Source: Flavobacterium zepuense
Lineage (GTDB): Bacteria; Bacteroidota; Bacteroidia; Flavobacteriales; Flavobacteriaceae
Direction: 5' to 3'
NCBI RefSeq assembly: GCF_007097145.1
Contig: NZ_VJVZ01000007.1
Location: forward strand, 186,001-250,000
DNA: 64,000 nucleotides
Shown here: in pieces, positions 25,411 to 33,101 of the stretch
Layout of the letters: the number at the start of each line of letters is the position of its first letter
Numbering within the stretch: the first letter of the stretch is position 1
The notes under the pieces: model-generated
What the model was told of the DNA's origin: nothing
Database searches by the model: none
Seen by the model: only the letters and a program-made list of their open reading frames with translations
Program-made: the position numbers and the translations under genes

Positions 25411-25932
25411 TTACGCCTTTTTAATGGTAAACACCTGGCTTATTACAGCAAGCTGGGCGGCAGTAAGTTTAGATGTTTTTTTAAGCTTGGCTGTAAAAGC
25501 GGCAACCTCAGCTTCAGATCCCGGACAGCCTATGTTCTCGCCTTTGGCATCAAACGAGTCGGCCAGTACATTGCCTTTCGCATCCAGTATTATCCAAAAA
25601 GGCAAACCGGCATCGCTGCCTTTATATTTTGCCAGCAGTACATCTGCGCCCGGATTTTCGAGTGCTTTATTTTTGGGCGATTCCTGTACGGTTAGCTGCG
25701 TACTTACATAATTATCATCGAATAATTTTTTGGTGCCGTCTGCCTGCATATTTTTTTCCATTTTTTTGCACCAGCCACACCACGAGGCGTGAAACATTAC
25801 AAAAACATTCTTGTTTTCTTTTTTAGCCTGGGCAAAAGCCCTGTCCATAATAACGGTAGCACTTTCCTGTGCTATAGCATTGCTTACAGGCATTGCAAGC
25901 AAAAGGGTAATGATGAGTAATTTCAGTTTCAT
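25411..25932 (-). CDS. Periplasmic thioredoxin-family protein
   Basis: 173 residues. A signal peptide (MKLKLLIITLLLAMPVSNAIA) leads to a thioredoxin fold with the active site FHASWCGWCKKMEK (CxxC near residue 52). WCGWC rather than WCGPC is common in the secreted DUF953/SoxW-like and thiol-disulfide groups. It probably reduces or transfers electrons to periplasmic disulfides. It lies 45 bases upstream of the rhodanese gene on the same strand, so it may share its transcript. Confidence 0.85.
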   Translation of the reverse strand: MKLKLLIITLLLAMPVSNAIAQESATVIMDRAFAQAKKENKNVFVMFHASWCGWCKKMEKNMQADGTKKLFDDNYVSTQLTVQESPKNKALENPGADVLLAKYKGSDAGLPFWIILDAKGNVLADSFDAKGENIGCPGSEAEVAAFTAKLKKTSKLTAAQLAVISQVFTIKKA

Positions 25933-26055
25933 AGTAATAGGTGGTTAATGTGAGTTACGAAGTTACTAAAAATCTTACGTAATTGTACATTGCAAAACCA
26001 ATACCAGATTAGAAACTTTAATAATATATTATAACTATTTTGTAATATTTAATAA

Positions 26056-26085
26056 CTGAATATTTTTGGAATAAATTTAATTTTG
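26056..26085 (+). promoter_or_regulatory. Promoter of the CheY-like gene
   Basis: CTG at 26056-26058, 19 bases, then TAATTTTG at 26078-26085. The start codon is 38 bases further on. Confidence 0.5.
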
Positions 26086-26123
26086 GCCTACTTTTATATA
26101 ACCAATTAAACCGATCTGCCTAT

Positions 26124-26561
26124 ATGAAAATGCACAGGGATATCCTTATAATTGAGGATGATGAAGATGACAGGGACATTTTACAGGAAATATTCAGGGA
26201 TTTAGGGTATAAGAACAAAATACTCTTTTTTTCTGATAGTAGTGAGGCGCTTACCTACATTAGGAAACCGGAAGTTGAGCCTTTTATTATAATATCCGAC
26301 ATAAACATGCCTAAACTGGGCGGTTTTGAGCTTAGGGATATTATACTGGAAGAAGAGCTTTTAAGCGATAAAGACATTCCGTACATTTTTATATCTAACG
26401 CCCAGGACGAATATTCTGTTAAACAGGCCAACAAACTTGCCATACAGGGGTATATCCATAAAGGGACCGACTATAATAAGTACAAAGAAAAAATACGCAA
26501 CCTTATAGATTACTGGAAAGAGAACATCAACACTTTTTCTTCACCTAAAAGGACACAATAA
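26124..26561 (+). CDS. Single-domain response regulator (CheY-like)
   Basis: 145 residues, a receiver with no output domain. All phosphorylation residues are present: Asp pair in IIEDDEDDRD, acceptor in IISDINMPKLGG, Thr/Ser-equivalent in FISNAQDE and Lys in YIHKGTDY. It resembles the stand-alone regulators common in Bacteroidota that act by protein contact. The gene stands alone between a promoter and a terminator, so its kinase is probably encoded elsewhere. Confidence 0.87.
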   Translation: MKMHRDILIIEDDEDDRDILQEIFRDLGYKNKILFFSDSSEALTYIRKPEVEPFIIISDINMPKLGGFELRDIILEEELLSDKDIPYIFISNAQDEYSVKQANKLAIQGYIHKGTDYNKYKEKIRNLIDYWKENINTFSSPKRTQ

Positions 26562-26565
26562 AACA

Positions 26566-26590
26566 AAAGCCCCAATATTGGGGCTTTTTC
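26566..26590. terminator. Terminator AAAGCCCCAATATTGGGGCTTT
   Basis: Perfectly palindromic stem followed by T-run and preceded by A-run, between convergent genes. It may act on both strands. Confidence 0.85.
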
Positions 26591-26612
26591 ATTGTAATAC
26601 GGTTTCTAACAC

Positions 26613-26930
26613 TTAGCTTTGAGGCTCTACCACCGGGCCCTGCCATTGCATAATGCCCCCGGAAAGGTTGTAGGCTTTTTCAAAACCAAGCTGGTTCATT
26701 ACATTACAGGCATTACCGCTGCGGGCCCCGCTCCTGCAATACACATAATAGGTTTTGCTTTTATCAAGTTCTTCAAGGGCATCAATAAAGCCCTGGCCTT
26801 TGTAAATGTCAATATTAATGGCTCCGGGAATAATACCCTCGTTCCATTCGTCTTCGGTGCGAACGTCCAGTATAACAGCGTTGCTGTCATTCTGTGCGTC
26901 TTCCCACCATTGCTCCTGAGATATATTCAT
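26613..26930 (-). CDS. Cytoplasmic rhodanese-like protein
   Basis: 105 residues, one rhodanese domain with no signal peptide. DVRTEDEWNEGIIPGAINI is the entry motif and YVYCRSGARS carries the catalytic Cys. It is the cytoplasmic counterpart of the rhodanese lipoprotein at 24979 and shares the loop chemistry. It probably handles sulfane sulfur as a GlpE-like sulfurtransferase. It lies 28 bases downstream of a thioredoxin-fold gene on the same strand. Confidence 0.88.
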   Translation of the reverse strand: MNISQEQWWEDAQNDSNAVILDVRTEDEWNEGIIPGAINIDIYKGQGFIDALEELDKSKTYYVYCRSGARSGNACNVMNQLGFEKAYNLSGGIMQWQGPVVEPQS

Positions 26931-26958
26931 AGTATTGGTTATAATTTAGGCAAAGGTA

Positions 26959-27567
26959 TTATGCTTTTATGGAACAGCCAATAGCCTTAGTTTCTTTTAC
27001 CGTTACCTCTTTGCCTTTTACAAGGGCATCTACGGCATTTTCTACATATTTTTGTTTTACGGCGGCTGCATCTTCATAATTATCGTCAATAGCGCCTATG
27101 TATTTTACTATGTTGCCTTTTGCCGTTTTTTGAAGCACATACACATGCGGTGTTTTAGTAGCGCCGTACTGAGGGAATATCTTCTGGCCCTCATCTAACA
27201 GGTACGGGAACGCGAATTTCTTATCCTTAGCCCTCTCCTGCATTTTTACAAAGCTATCGTCTTTTTGCTTTTCAGGGTTGTTGGGGTTAATGGCAATTAC
27301 CGGGTAGCCCTGGCTTTTATATTTTTTATCGAGTGCAATTATCCTGTCTTCATACGCCTGTGCATACGGGCAATGGTTACAGGTAAACACCACGATAAAT
27401 CCTTTGGCCGACTTAAAATCTTTGAGCGATACCTTGTTACCATCTACATTTTTAAGGCTGAAGTCGGTTGCAATATCGCCAACTTTATACCCTACGGGAA
27501 TATCACTTTTAAAGGCGGTAAGTGCGCCTATGGCAATAAACATTGCCAGGAACTTTATTGTTTTCAT
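26959..27567 (-). CDS. Secreted redoxin / AhpC-TSA-like protein
   Basis: 202 residues. A hydrophobic leader (MKTIKFLAMFIAIGALTAFK) precedes a thioredoxin-fold domain. The active-site segment is VVFTCNHCPYAQAYEDRI, with a CNHC dithiol motif, and a cis-Pro lies in KTPHVYV. The family is common in Bacteroidota and usually annotated 'thioredoxin family' or 'redoxin'. It should work in the periplasm as a thiol reductase or peroxidase. It starts 10 bases after the TlpA-like gene, so the pair forms a transcript. Confidence 0.85.
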   Translation of the reverse strand: MKTIKFLAMFIAIGALTAFKSDIPVGYKVGDIATDFSLKNVDGNKVSLKDFKSAKGFIVVFTCNHCPYAQAYEDRIIALDKKYKSQGYPVIAINPNNPEKQKDDSFVKMQERAKDKKFAFPYLLDEGQKIFPQYGATKTPHVYVLQKTAKGNIVKYIGAIDDNYEDAAAVKQKYVENAVDALVKGKEVTVKETKAIGCSIKA

Positions 27568-27577
27568 ACAAATTACA

Positions 27578-28174
27578 TTATTTAAAATTACTGATCTCTT
27601 TTTCTAACTCATCATAAGTAAACGACCGCTCGTAAAATTTTCGCATATCCTTATTATAAATGAGTGTGGCAGGTATGGCGCCACTCCATGTACTGTCTAC
27701 CTTAGGTATCCAGCTGTCGGCATCGGGGTCGCGCAACAGCAGCACCTGGCTTTTAATCTGTTTTTGGTTGATAAATGGCAGCAGTTTAGTTTCAACCATC
27801 TTGGCCATATCCAGGCTTACCAGAATAACTTTTACTTTATTTTCTTTATACTTAGCGTTGATCTTTTCAAAATTAGGCAGCTCCTCTACACACGGCACGC
27901 ACCAGGTAGCCCAAAAGTTCACTACATAAGTGGTGTCGTTTTTCTGCTTGAGGTAATATTCCAGTCCGGAATACTCATACGCATTTACCGATACAGTATC
28001 GTTACTATATACTTTTAAAGGTTTTGGAGGTTGTATTATGGTAGTATCTACTATTGGTATTGCAGGTTCCTGTGTGGTAATCTCGGTGTTATCTGCTCTT
28101 TCTTTACAGCTTATTGCAAAGCTGCACAGCAACATAACTCCTGCTATTACCGGTATTTTTGGTGTAAAACGCAT
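27578..28174 (-). CDS. TlpA-like lipoprotein disulfide reductase
   Basis: 198 residues from the ATG at 28174, chosen because the signal peptide then ends in a lipobox (LLCSFAISC). The active site is NFWATWCVPCVEELPNF, the WCVPC form of TlpA/ResA reductases, and IPATLIYNKD gives the cis-Pro strand. It should be anchored on the periplasmic side and reduce disulfides for cytochrome maturation or stress repair. It is transcribed away from the MarR gene and into two further thioredoxin/rhodanese genes. Confidence 0.86.
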   Translation of the reverse strand: MRFTPKIPVIAGVMLLCSFAISCKERADNTEITTQEPAIPIVDTTIIQPPKPLKVYSNDTVSVNAYEYSGLEYYLKQKNDTTYVVNFWATWCVPCVEELPNFEKINAKYKENKVKVILVSLDMAKMVETKLLPFINQKQIKSQVLLLRDPDADSWIPKVDSTWSGAIPATLIYNKDMRKFYERSFTYDELEKEISNFK

Positions 28175-28261
28175 TGTTGTAAAAATTATAAACATCTAAA
28201 ATTACTCCAGTATCAAAAGCACTTAATTTCTTTAACAAAAAATTAACAATCTTATTTACGT

Positions 28262-28312
28262 TTGTAACAATTACATATACTACATTTGTACATACAAATA
28301 TTGTAGATACAA
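28262..28312 (+). promoter_or_regulatory. marR promoter with tandem operators
   Basis: TTG at 28262-28264, 16 bases, TACATTTG at 28281-28288. Two dyads overlap the start region: ATTTGTA-CA-TACAAAT (28284-28299) and TTGTA-GA-TACAA (28301-28312), centres 15 bp apart. They have the form and placement of MarR repressor sites. Confidence 0.65.
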
Positions 28313-28340
28313 GTTTATTAATAACGCTATAATAAATGTA

Positions 28341-28799
28341 ATGATTATGAAGATTGAAGAGGTACTTAAAAGCGAAAATTTAACTCTTGCCAAACAGGCA
28401 ATCATGAACGTTATGTATACTCACAACGTAGTTGCCGAGAATACGCTGGAGGTTATGAAGGCATACGACCTGTCTCCCGAGCAGTTTAATGTACTGCGCA
28501 TACTAAGGGGCCAAAAAGGAAAGCCAACCAATATGAGCGTTATACAGGAACGGATGATTGCAAAAACAAGCAACACTACCCGCCTTGTAGATAAGCTTTT
28601 GCTGAAAGGCTTAGTAAAGCGCGAAGTATGCCCCGACAACCGACGTAAGATGGAAATAACCGTTACCCAAAGAGGCCTTGACCTGCTTACTGAAATAGAC
28701 CCTAAGGTGGAAGAGAACGAAACCCGTTTTGCCAACAACCTTACTCTCGCTGAACAGGAACAGCTTGTTTACCTACTGGAAAAATACAGAACATTATAA
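28341..28799 (+). CDS. MarR-family transcriptional regulator
   Basis: 152 residues of winged-helix MarR type: FNVLRILRGQKGKPTNMSVIQERM, then the recognition helix in KTSNTTRLVDKLLLKGLVKRE and a wing CPDNRRKMEITVTQRG. The first Met may instead be the ATG at 28347. It heads a MarR-nitroreductase-YceI operon, the arrangement seen for regulators that respond to quinones, electrophiles or oxidants. Two palindromic sites overlap its own promoter, so autorepression is likely. A Cys lies in the wing region (REVCPD), which could be a redox switch. Confidence 0.88.
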   Translation: MIMKIEEVLKSENLTLAKQAIMNVMYTHNVVAENTLEVMKAYDLSPEQFNVLRILRGQKGKPTNMSVIQERMIAKTSNTTRLVDKLLLKGLVKREVCPDNRRKMEITVTQRGLDLLTEIDPKVEENETRFANNLTLAEQEQLVYLLEKYRTL

Positions 28800-28810
28800 T
28801 ACTAAATACC

Positions 28811-29449
28811 ATGTTAAATTATATTGACAGTCTTAAATGGCGCTATGCCGTTAAAAAATATGATACTACTAAAAAAGTATCTGCTGAGGATCTTGAAACT
28901 CTTAAAGAAGCCGTTCGACACAGCGTATCAGGCTTTGGTCTACAGCCTTACAAAATACTAATTGTAGAAACACAATCAGTTAAAGAGCAACTTACAGAAG
29001 CCGCCGGTGGCAACAATAAAAATGTTTTTGCCGATGCCTCCCACCTGTTTATATTTGCTAACGAGCAAAATGCCGGTGCTACGCATGTAGATAATTACTT
29101 AAATAACATTACCACACAACGCAACGTAGCTAAAGAAGCAGTAAGTGGTTTTGGAGATTATATTAACGGTTTTCTTAATGGGCTTACCGAAGAGCAACGT
29201 AATAATTGGGCCGCTAAACAGGCATATATTGCGCTTTCTACACTTATTAACAGCGCTGCACTTTTAAAAATTGATGCCACTCCTATGGAAGGTTTTGATG
29301 CCGCTAAAGTAAACCAGATACTTAACCTGGAAGAAAAAGGCCTAAATGCCGCAGTAATGGCTGCTATTGGCTACCGCCACGAAGAAGATGCTATGCAGCA
29401 TGCAAAAAAAGTGCGCAAACCTAACGAAGAATTATTTATTACACTATAA
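28811..29449 (+). CDS. NAD(P)H-dependent nitroreductase-family oxidoreductase
   Basis: 212 residues of the NfsB/nitroreductase flavoprotein fold. LKWRYAVKKYDTTKKVSAEDLETL is the N-terminal FMN-binding signature, PYKILIVETQSVKEQL follows, and the C-terminal AAVMAAIGYRHEEDAM(Q) fits the FMN site. It should use FMN to reduce quinones or nitro compounds. It starts 11 bases after marR. The link to the MarR operator makes it a likely induced detoxification enzyme, which is an inference from the operon. Confidence 0.88.
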   Translation: MLNYIDSLKWRYAVKKYDTTKKVSAEDLETLKEAVRHSVSGFGLQPYKILIVETQSVKEQLTEAAGGNNKNVFADASHLFIFANEQNAGATHVDNYLNNITTQRNVAKEAVSGFGDYINGFLNGLTEEQRNNWAAKQAYIALSTLINSAALLKIDATPMEGFDAAKVNQILNLEEKGLNAAVMAAIGYRHEEDAMQHAKKVRKPNEELFITL

Positions 29450-29481
29450 TTTTATAAACTCAAATTTTAATTTAAACAACA

Positions 29482-30051
29482 ATGAAAAATTTCAAATCAA
29501 TTGCAATTGCATTAGTAGTAGCACTAACAACTCTTACAGCTACTGCTCAGGACAAAAAAATCAACACTACTGCAAGCTCTATCAACTGGGTTGGTAAAAA
29601 AGTAACAGGCCAGCACTCTGGTACAGTTAACTTTAAAGATGGCGTTCTTAGCTTTAAAGGCAATAAACTTACAGGCGGTAATGTTACTATAGACATGAAC
29701 TCTATCGCAGTAACCGACCTTAAAGCAGGCGAAGGTAAAGAGAAACTTGAAGGCCACTTAAAAGCTGCTGACTTCTTTGGTACTGATAAATATGCTACTT
29801 CTAAACTTGTATTTAAAACTGTTAAAGAAAAAAGCAAAAACGTTTATACTGTAACTGCCGATCTTACTATTAAAAACGTTACTAAGCCTGTAACTTTTGA
29901 CCTTACTGTTGGTAAAAATGCTGCTTCAACTGCATTTAACATAGACAGGACTAAATTTGGTATCGAGTACAAATCAGGAAGTGTATTTGATGGTTTAGGC
30001 GATACTGCCATCAGCGACGAATTTGAAGTTTCTATCAAATTAGTATACTAA
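29482..30051 (+). CDS. YceI-family periplasmic protein
   Basis: 189 residues. A signal peptide (MKNFKSIAIALVVALTTLTATA) is followed by a YceI lipocalin-like barrel: ASSINWVGKKVTGQHSGTVNF, VTIDMNSIAVTDL, GHLKAADFFGTDKYATSKL, ADLTIKNVTKPVTFDL. Family members bind long isoprenoids such as polyprenyl lipids or ubiquinone-like molecules. It ends the MarR operon, which terminates just after it. A second, unexported YceI lies at 45931 behind a pirin gene. Confidence 0.88.
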   Translation: MKNFKSIAIALVVALTTLTATAQDKKINTTASSINWVGKKVTGQHSGTVNFKDGVLSFKGNKLTGGNVTIDMNSIAVTDLKAGEGKEKLEGHLKAADFFGTDKYATSKLVFKTVKEKSKNVYTVTADLTIKNVTKPVTFDLTVGKNAASTAFNIDRTKFGIEYKSGSVFDGLGDTAISDEFEVSIKLVY

Positions 30052-30092
30052 TTAACGATTATCAGATATTTAGAATTTTAGATATTTAGATT

Positions 30093-30128
30093 AAAAAACG
30101 GGCTGTGGTAATCACAGCCCGTTTTGTA
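30093..30128 (+). terminator. Terminator of the marR-nitroreductase-yceI operon
   Basis: AAAACGGGCTGTG/CACAGCCCGTTTT stem with a 5-base loop and a downstream T-rich run. Confidence 0.9.
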
Positions 30129-30194
30129 TTTATAAAGCTTTGTAACCCCAAAGCTAAACTCTGTCACTTTGCAACTTTGTATCTTTGCAACTCC

Positions 30195-31103
30195 CTAAAA
30201 AAGCCCCTCAATAGAAAGGTAACGCTCTCCGGTATCGTAGTTAAATGTCAACACTACCGCATCATCAGGTATTTCGGCAAGTTTTTTATTTACTGCTGCT
30301 AATGATCCGCCGGTAGATATACCCGCCAGCAAACCCTCTTTTTTGGCAACGTTACGGGCAAATTCAAATGCATCATCTTTTGCCACCTGAATTACACCAT
30401 CTATAACATCGCTGTTATAAATAGACGGCACAAAACCCGCACCAATACCCTGTATAGGGTGCAGCCCGGGGTTGCCACCGCTCAATACAGGCGATAATTC
30501 GGGCTCAACAGCAAATACCTTAAGACTGGGCCATTTTTGCTTTAAAACTTCTGCTACGCCCGTTATATGGCCTCCCGTACCCACACCGGTAATAACATAG
30601 TCGATACCGTCAGGAAAGTCGGCTATAATTTCCTGAGCCGTAGTCTTACGGTGAATATCCACATTAGCCGGGTTATCAAACTGGCGCGGCGACCAGGCGT
30701 TAGGTGTAGATGCCGTTAGCTCAGCAGCCTTTTCAATAGCACCTTTCATGCCTTTTTCGCGTGGTGTAAGCTCAAACTCCGCCCCGTAAATAGACATCAG
30801 TTTCCTGCGCTCAATACTCATACTCTCCGGCATTACCAGGATAAGTTTATAACCTTTAACCGCCGCAACGAGCGCCAGGCCAATACCCGTATTGCCCGAT
30901 GTAGGCTCAACAATAACACTATCTTTAGTCAGCAGGCCTTTTGCTTCAGCATCTTCTATCATCGCTAAGGCAATCCTGTCTTTAATGCTGTTTCCGGGGT
31001 TATTGCGTTCCAGTTTTATCCACACATTTTTGCCGGGAAAAAGCTGGTTCAGTTTTACATGGGGCGTGTTGCCTATGGTTTCTAAAATACTATTTGCTTT
31101 CAT
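30195..31103 (-). CDS. cysK: Cysteine synthase (O-acetylserine sulfhydrylase)
   Basis: 302 residues of the PLP-dependent cysteine synthase family. [17 protein letters not shown] holds the PLP Lys, [13 protein letters not shown] is the substrate Ser/Thr loop, and [16 protein letters not shown] is the phosphate-binding loop. It joins O-acetylserine and sulfide to make cysteine. It starts 15 bases after the serine O-acetyltransferase gene, so the two form one operon behind a cysteine attenuator. The CysK/CysM choice is not fully certain from sequence alone. Confidence 0.9.
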   Translation of the reverse strand: MKANSILETIGNTPHVKLNQLFPGKNVWIKLERNNPGNSIKDRIALAMIEDAEAKGLLTKDSVIVEPTSGNTGIGLALVAAVKGYKLILVMPESMSIERRKLMSIYGAEFELTPREKGMKGAIEKAAELTASTPNAWSPRQFDNPANVDIHRKTTAQEIIADFPDGIDYVITGVGTGGHITGVAEVLKQKWPSLKVFAVEPELSPVLSGGNPGLHPIQGIGAGFVPSIYNSDVIDGVIQVAKDDAFEFARNVAKKEGLLAGISTGGSLAAVNKKLAEIPDDAVVLTFNYDTGERYLSIEGLF

Positions 31104-31118
31104 ATATCGAATTTGATT

Positions 31119-31934
31119 TTATATTACAAAATTTAGGGGCTCAGGAAATGCATCCCTGCTTTTTACCGATGCCACGCTCTTGTGGTACACCAGCGAGTTG
31201 GGTGGGATAGAATTGGTTATCCAAACATTACCCCCAATAACCGACTCATCGCCTATAACCGTTTTACCACCTAAAATGGTAGCGTTTGCATAAATGGTAA
31301 CGCCATTGCCTATGGTGGGGTGGCGTTTTACCTCGGCATCGGCCTTGCTTACGCTGAGGGCACCCAGAGTTACACCCTGGTACATTTTTACGTCATCGCC
31401 AATAATTGATGTTTCACCAATAACAATACCGGTACCGTGGTCTATAAAAAAGCGGTTGCCAATGGTGGCACCGGGGTGAATATCAATTCCCGTTTTACCA
31501 TGAACATACTCGCTAAGCAGCCGCGGAAGCATGGGCACGTGCTGTTTCCACAACTCATGGGCGGTCCTGTAAACGGCTATTGCAAAAAATCCGGGATAGG
31601 CCACCAGCACTTCGCTACGCGATTTTGCGGCAGGATCGTATTCAAAAATTGCCTTTAGATCATCTTCAAGTTTTTGATGAAGTATAAGAGCCTTATCTTT
31701 TAATAATAAGAGTAATGACTGTATTTCTATATCATCTAAACCAACAAGATTCAACAGCCCAGAAAGCACGCCTTCAAGCTCTTTTTCCTTTGTTAGAAAA
31801 TAATCATAGTCATGGTATTGCGGCCCGATACAGAACATCCATTGAAAGAATTCTTCTATCCAGTATTCGGTCTTTGCCTTGTTGGGCAACAGGCCACTTT
31901 TTAAATAATTAGCAGTGTAAATAGGATGTTTCAT
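31119..31934 (-). CDS. cysE: Serine O-acetyltransferase
   Basis: 271 residues. The C-terminal half is a left-handed beta-helix of hexapeptides: [58 protein letters not shown]. The N-terminal half is helical, as in the longer CysE proteins. It acetylates serine with acetyl-CoA, the first step of cysteine synthesis, and often binds CysK. It is the first gene of the operon and lies only 7 bases downstream of an attenuator terminator. Confidence 0.9.
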   Translation of the reverse strand: MKHPIYTANYLKSGLLPNKAKTEYWIEEFFQWMFCIGPQYHDYDYFLTKEKELEGVLSGLLNLVGLDDIEIQSLLLLLKDKALILHQKLEDDLKAIFEYDPAAKSRSEVLVAYPGFFAIAVYRTAHELWKQHVPMLPRLLSEYVHGKTGIDIHPGATIGNRFFIDHGTGIVIGETSIIGDDVKMYQGVTLGALSVSKADAEVKRHPTIGNGVTIYANATILGGKTVIGDESVIGGNVWITNSIPPNSLVYHKSVASVKSRDAFPEPLNFVI

Positions 31935-31940
31935 GTAACT

Positions 31941-31976
31941 TAAAAAAATAAAAGCTCCCCGAAACCGAGAAGCTTT
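31941..31976 (-). terminator. Attenuator terminator before cysE
   Basis: On the minus strand, AAAGCTTCTC pairs with GGGGAGCTTT (with G-U pairs), loop GGTTTC, followed by a U-run (A-run at 31942-31948 on the plus strand). It ends 7 bases before the cysE start codon, so reading past it is needed for expression. Confidence 0.8.
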
Positions 31977-31991
31977 GCTTTATATTTATAA

Positions 31992-32024
31992 CTAACCTAA
32001 ACGGCAGCAGCAAGAGCCACTCAT
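31992..32024 (-). CDS. Cysteine-rich leader peptide MSGSCCCRLG
   Basis: A 10-codon reading frame with three consecutive cysteine codons (TGC TGC TGC) starts at the ATG at 32024 and ends with TAG at 31992. It precedes the cysE-cysK terminator by 16 bases. The combination of Cys-run, leader and terminator is the architecture of a transcription attenuator in which Cys-tRNA shortage stalls the ribosome. Translation has not been shown. The chance of a Cys-Cys-Cys frame in this exact place is small. Confidence 0.75.
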   Translation of the reverse strand: MSGSCCCRLG

Positions 32025-32091
32025 AACAAGGAACAACAGGTACATACTGAAAACATAGAAGTTAGGATCATTATTTATGTTTGACTTCTTA

Positions 32092-32123
32092 CAAATGTAA
32101 GCAAAAAATTTACTACCCTACAA
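32092..32123 (-). promoter_or_regulatory. Promoter of the cys attenuator operon
   Basis: On the minus strand, TTG (32123-32121), 21 bases, TACATTTG (32099-32092). CTAC-AAATTTA-GTAG (32119-32133) overlaps the -33 region and may bind a repressor. The expected leader RNA of about 150 bases covers the leader peptide and terminator. Confidence 0.6.
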
Positions 32124-32341
32124 ATTTAGTAGATTAATATTTATATGCAACAGGGTTACATCTTAAATTTCAGGTAAAATAAGATACACTTATACTACTT
32201 AAACTTCAAAATGGTATCGAATCACTTATACATATGAGAGAGTAACTGTAACAGAAAAATCTTCCAATTAAATATACATACATTAACAAAAACTTTACAT
32301 GAAACACTATAATATACTGGAAAACAATATTTAATTTTACT

Positions 32342-32362
32342 ATGATAGATATTTACTATCAT
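32342..32362. repeat. Inverted repeat ATGATAG-N7-CTATCAT
   Basis: Perfect 7-bp arms in an AT-rich stretch (32140-32405) that I otherwise find empty of genes. It may be an operator for the TetR operon or a chance dyad. Confidence 0.35.
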
Positions 32363-32405
32363 TATTTCCGAAACCGTTTTTTGTTAATATTTTGTTAAGA
32401 ACAAT

Positions 32406-32443
32406 TTAAACAAACGTTTAATTTAAACAAGTGTTTAACTTTG
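32406..32443 (+). promoter_or_regulatory. Tandem TetR operators over the -7 element
   Basis: TTAAAC-AAAC-GTTTAA at 32406-32421 and TTAAAC-AAGT-GTTTAA at 32423-32438, 17 bases apart. The second overlaps TAACTTTG (32436-32443), the -7 element of the TetR operon. No strong TTG at -33 is seen. Confidence 0.65.
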
Positions 32444-32477
32444 TGCCGTTATTTATATTCAGGTAACAATTTAGGTT

Positions 32478-33101
32478 ATGACAGAATTTAATGATAAACA
32501 AATTGAGATTTTAAACGCCGCCGAAAAGCTGTTTGCAGAAGAAGGATTTGACGGAGCATCCATACGCACCATAGCAAAACTTGCCAACGTAAACATTGCC
32601 ATGATATCGTATTACTTCGGGTCTAAAGAAAAGCTGCTTGAAGCATTGATCATTCACCGCACAAGCACTATGAAGGTACAACTGGAGAACATTTCGAGAG
32701 AAGACCTCTCCCCTGCCGATAAAGTTGAGCGCCTTATAGACCTTTATATCAGCCGTATAAATGCTAATAAATGCATGTACCAGATAATGCATTTTGAGCT
32801 TAGCACTAAAAAACGCATCCTTAATATGGAGAGCTTTATGACTATAAAGAAAGCCAATTCTGAAATATTTAAAAGGGTTATAGAGGATGGCCAGCAAAAA
32901 GGTGCTTTTAAAGCCGGGATTAATATAGATATGATTCCTGTAACCATTTTAGGCACTATTGTTCACTTTAGGACCAACGCCCTCTTTTTTGAGCAAACCC
33001 TTGGCCTCACTACTGAAGAAGCCTTTGAAAGCTACATTACAAACGAGTTAACACTACACATTAAACAAACCATTAAAGCGCTTTTAGCAAATGAAAATTA
33101 A
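32478..33101 (+). CDS. TetR/AcrR-family regulator
   Basis: 207 residues. The N-terminal HTH has EILNAAEKLFAEEGFDGASIR followed by TIAKLANVNIAMISYYFGSKEKL, the typical TetR_N pattern. The C-terminal half is a ligand-binding helical domain. It is the first gene of an EmrAB-type efflux operon and overlaps the TolC gene by 11 bases. Two copies of a palindrome cover its promoter, so it probably represses itself and the pump until a ligand binds. Confidence 0.88.
   Translation: MTEFNDKQIEILNAAEKLFAEEGFDGASIRTIAKLANVNIAMISYYFGSKEKLLEALIIHRTSTMKVQLENISREDLSPADKVERLIDLYISRINANKCMYQIMHFELSTKKRILNMESFMTIKKANSEIFKRVIEDGQQKGAFKAGINIDMIPVTILGTIVHFRTNALFFEQTLGLTTEEAFESYITNELTLHIKQTIKALLANEN

Noticed and set aside
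31935..32140. SAM or other riboswitch before cysE
   Set aside because: I found no conserved riboswitch core. The leader frame with Cys codons and the terminator explain the region better.
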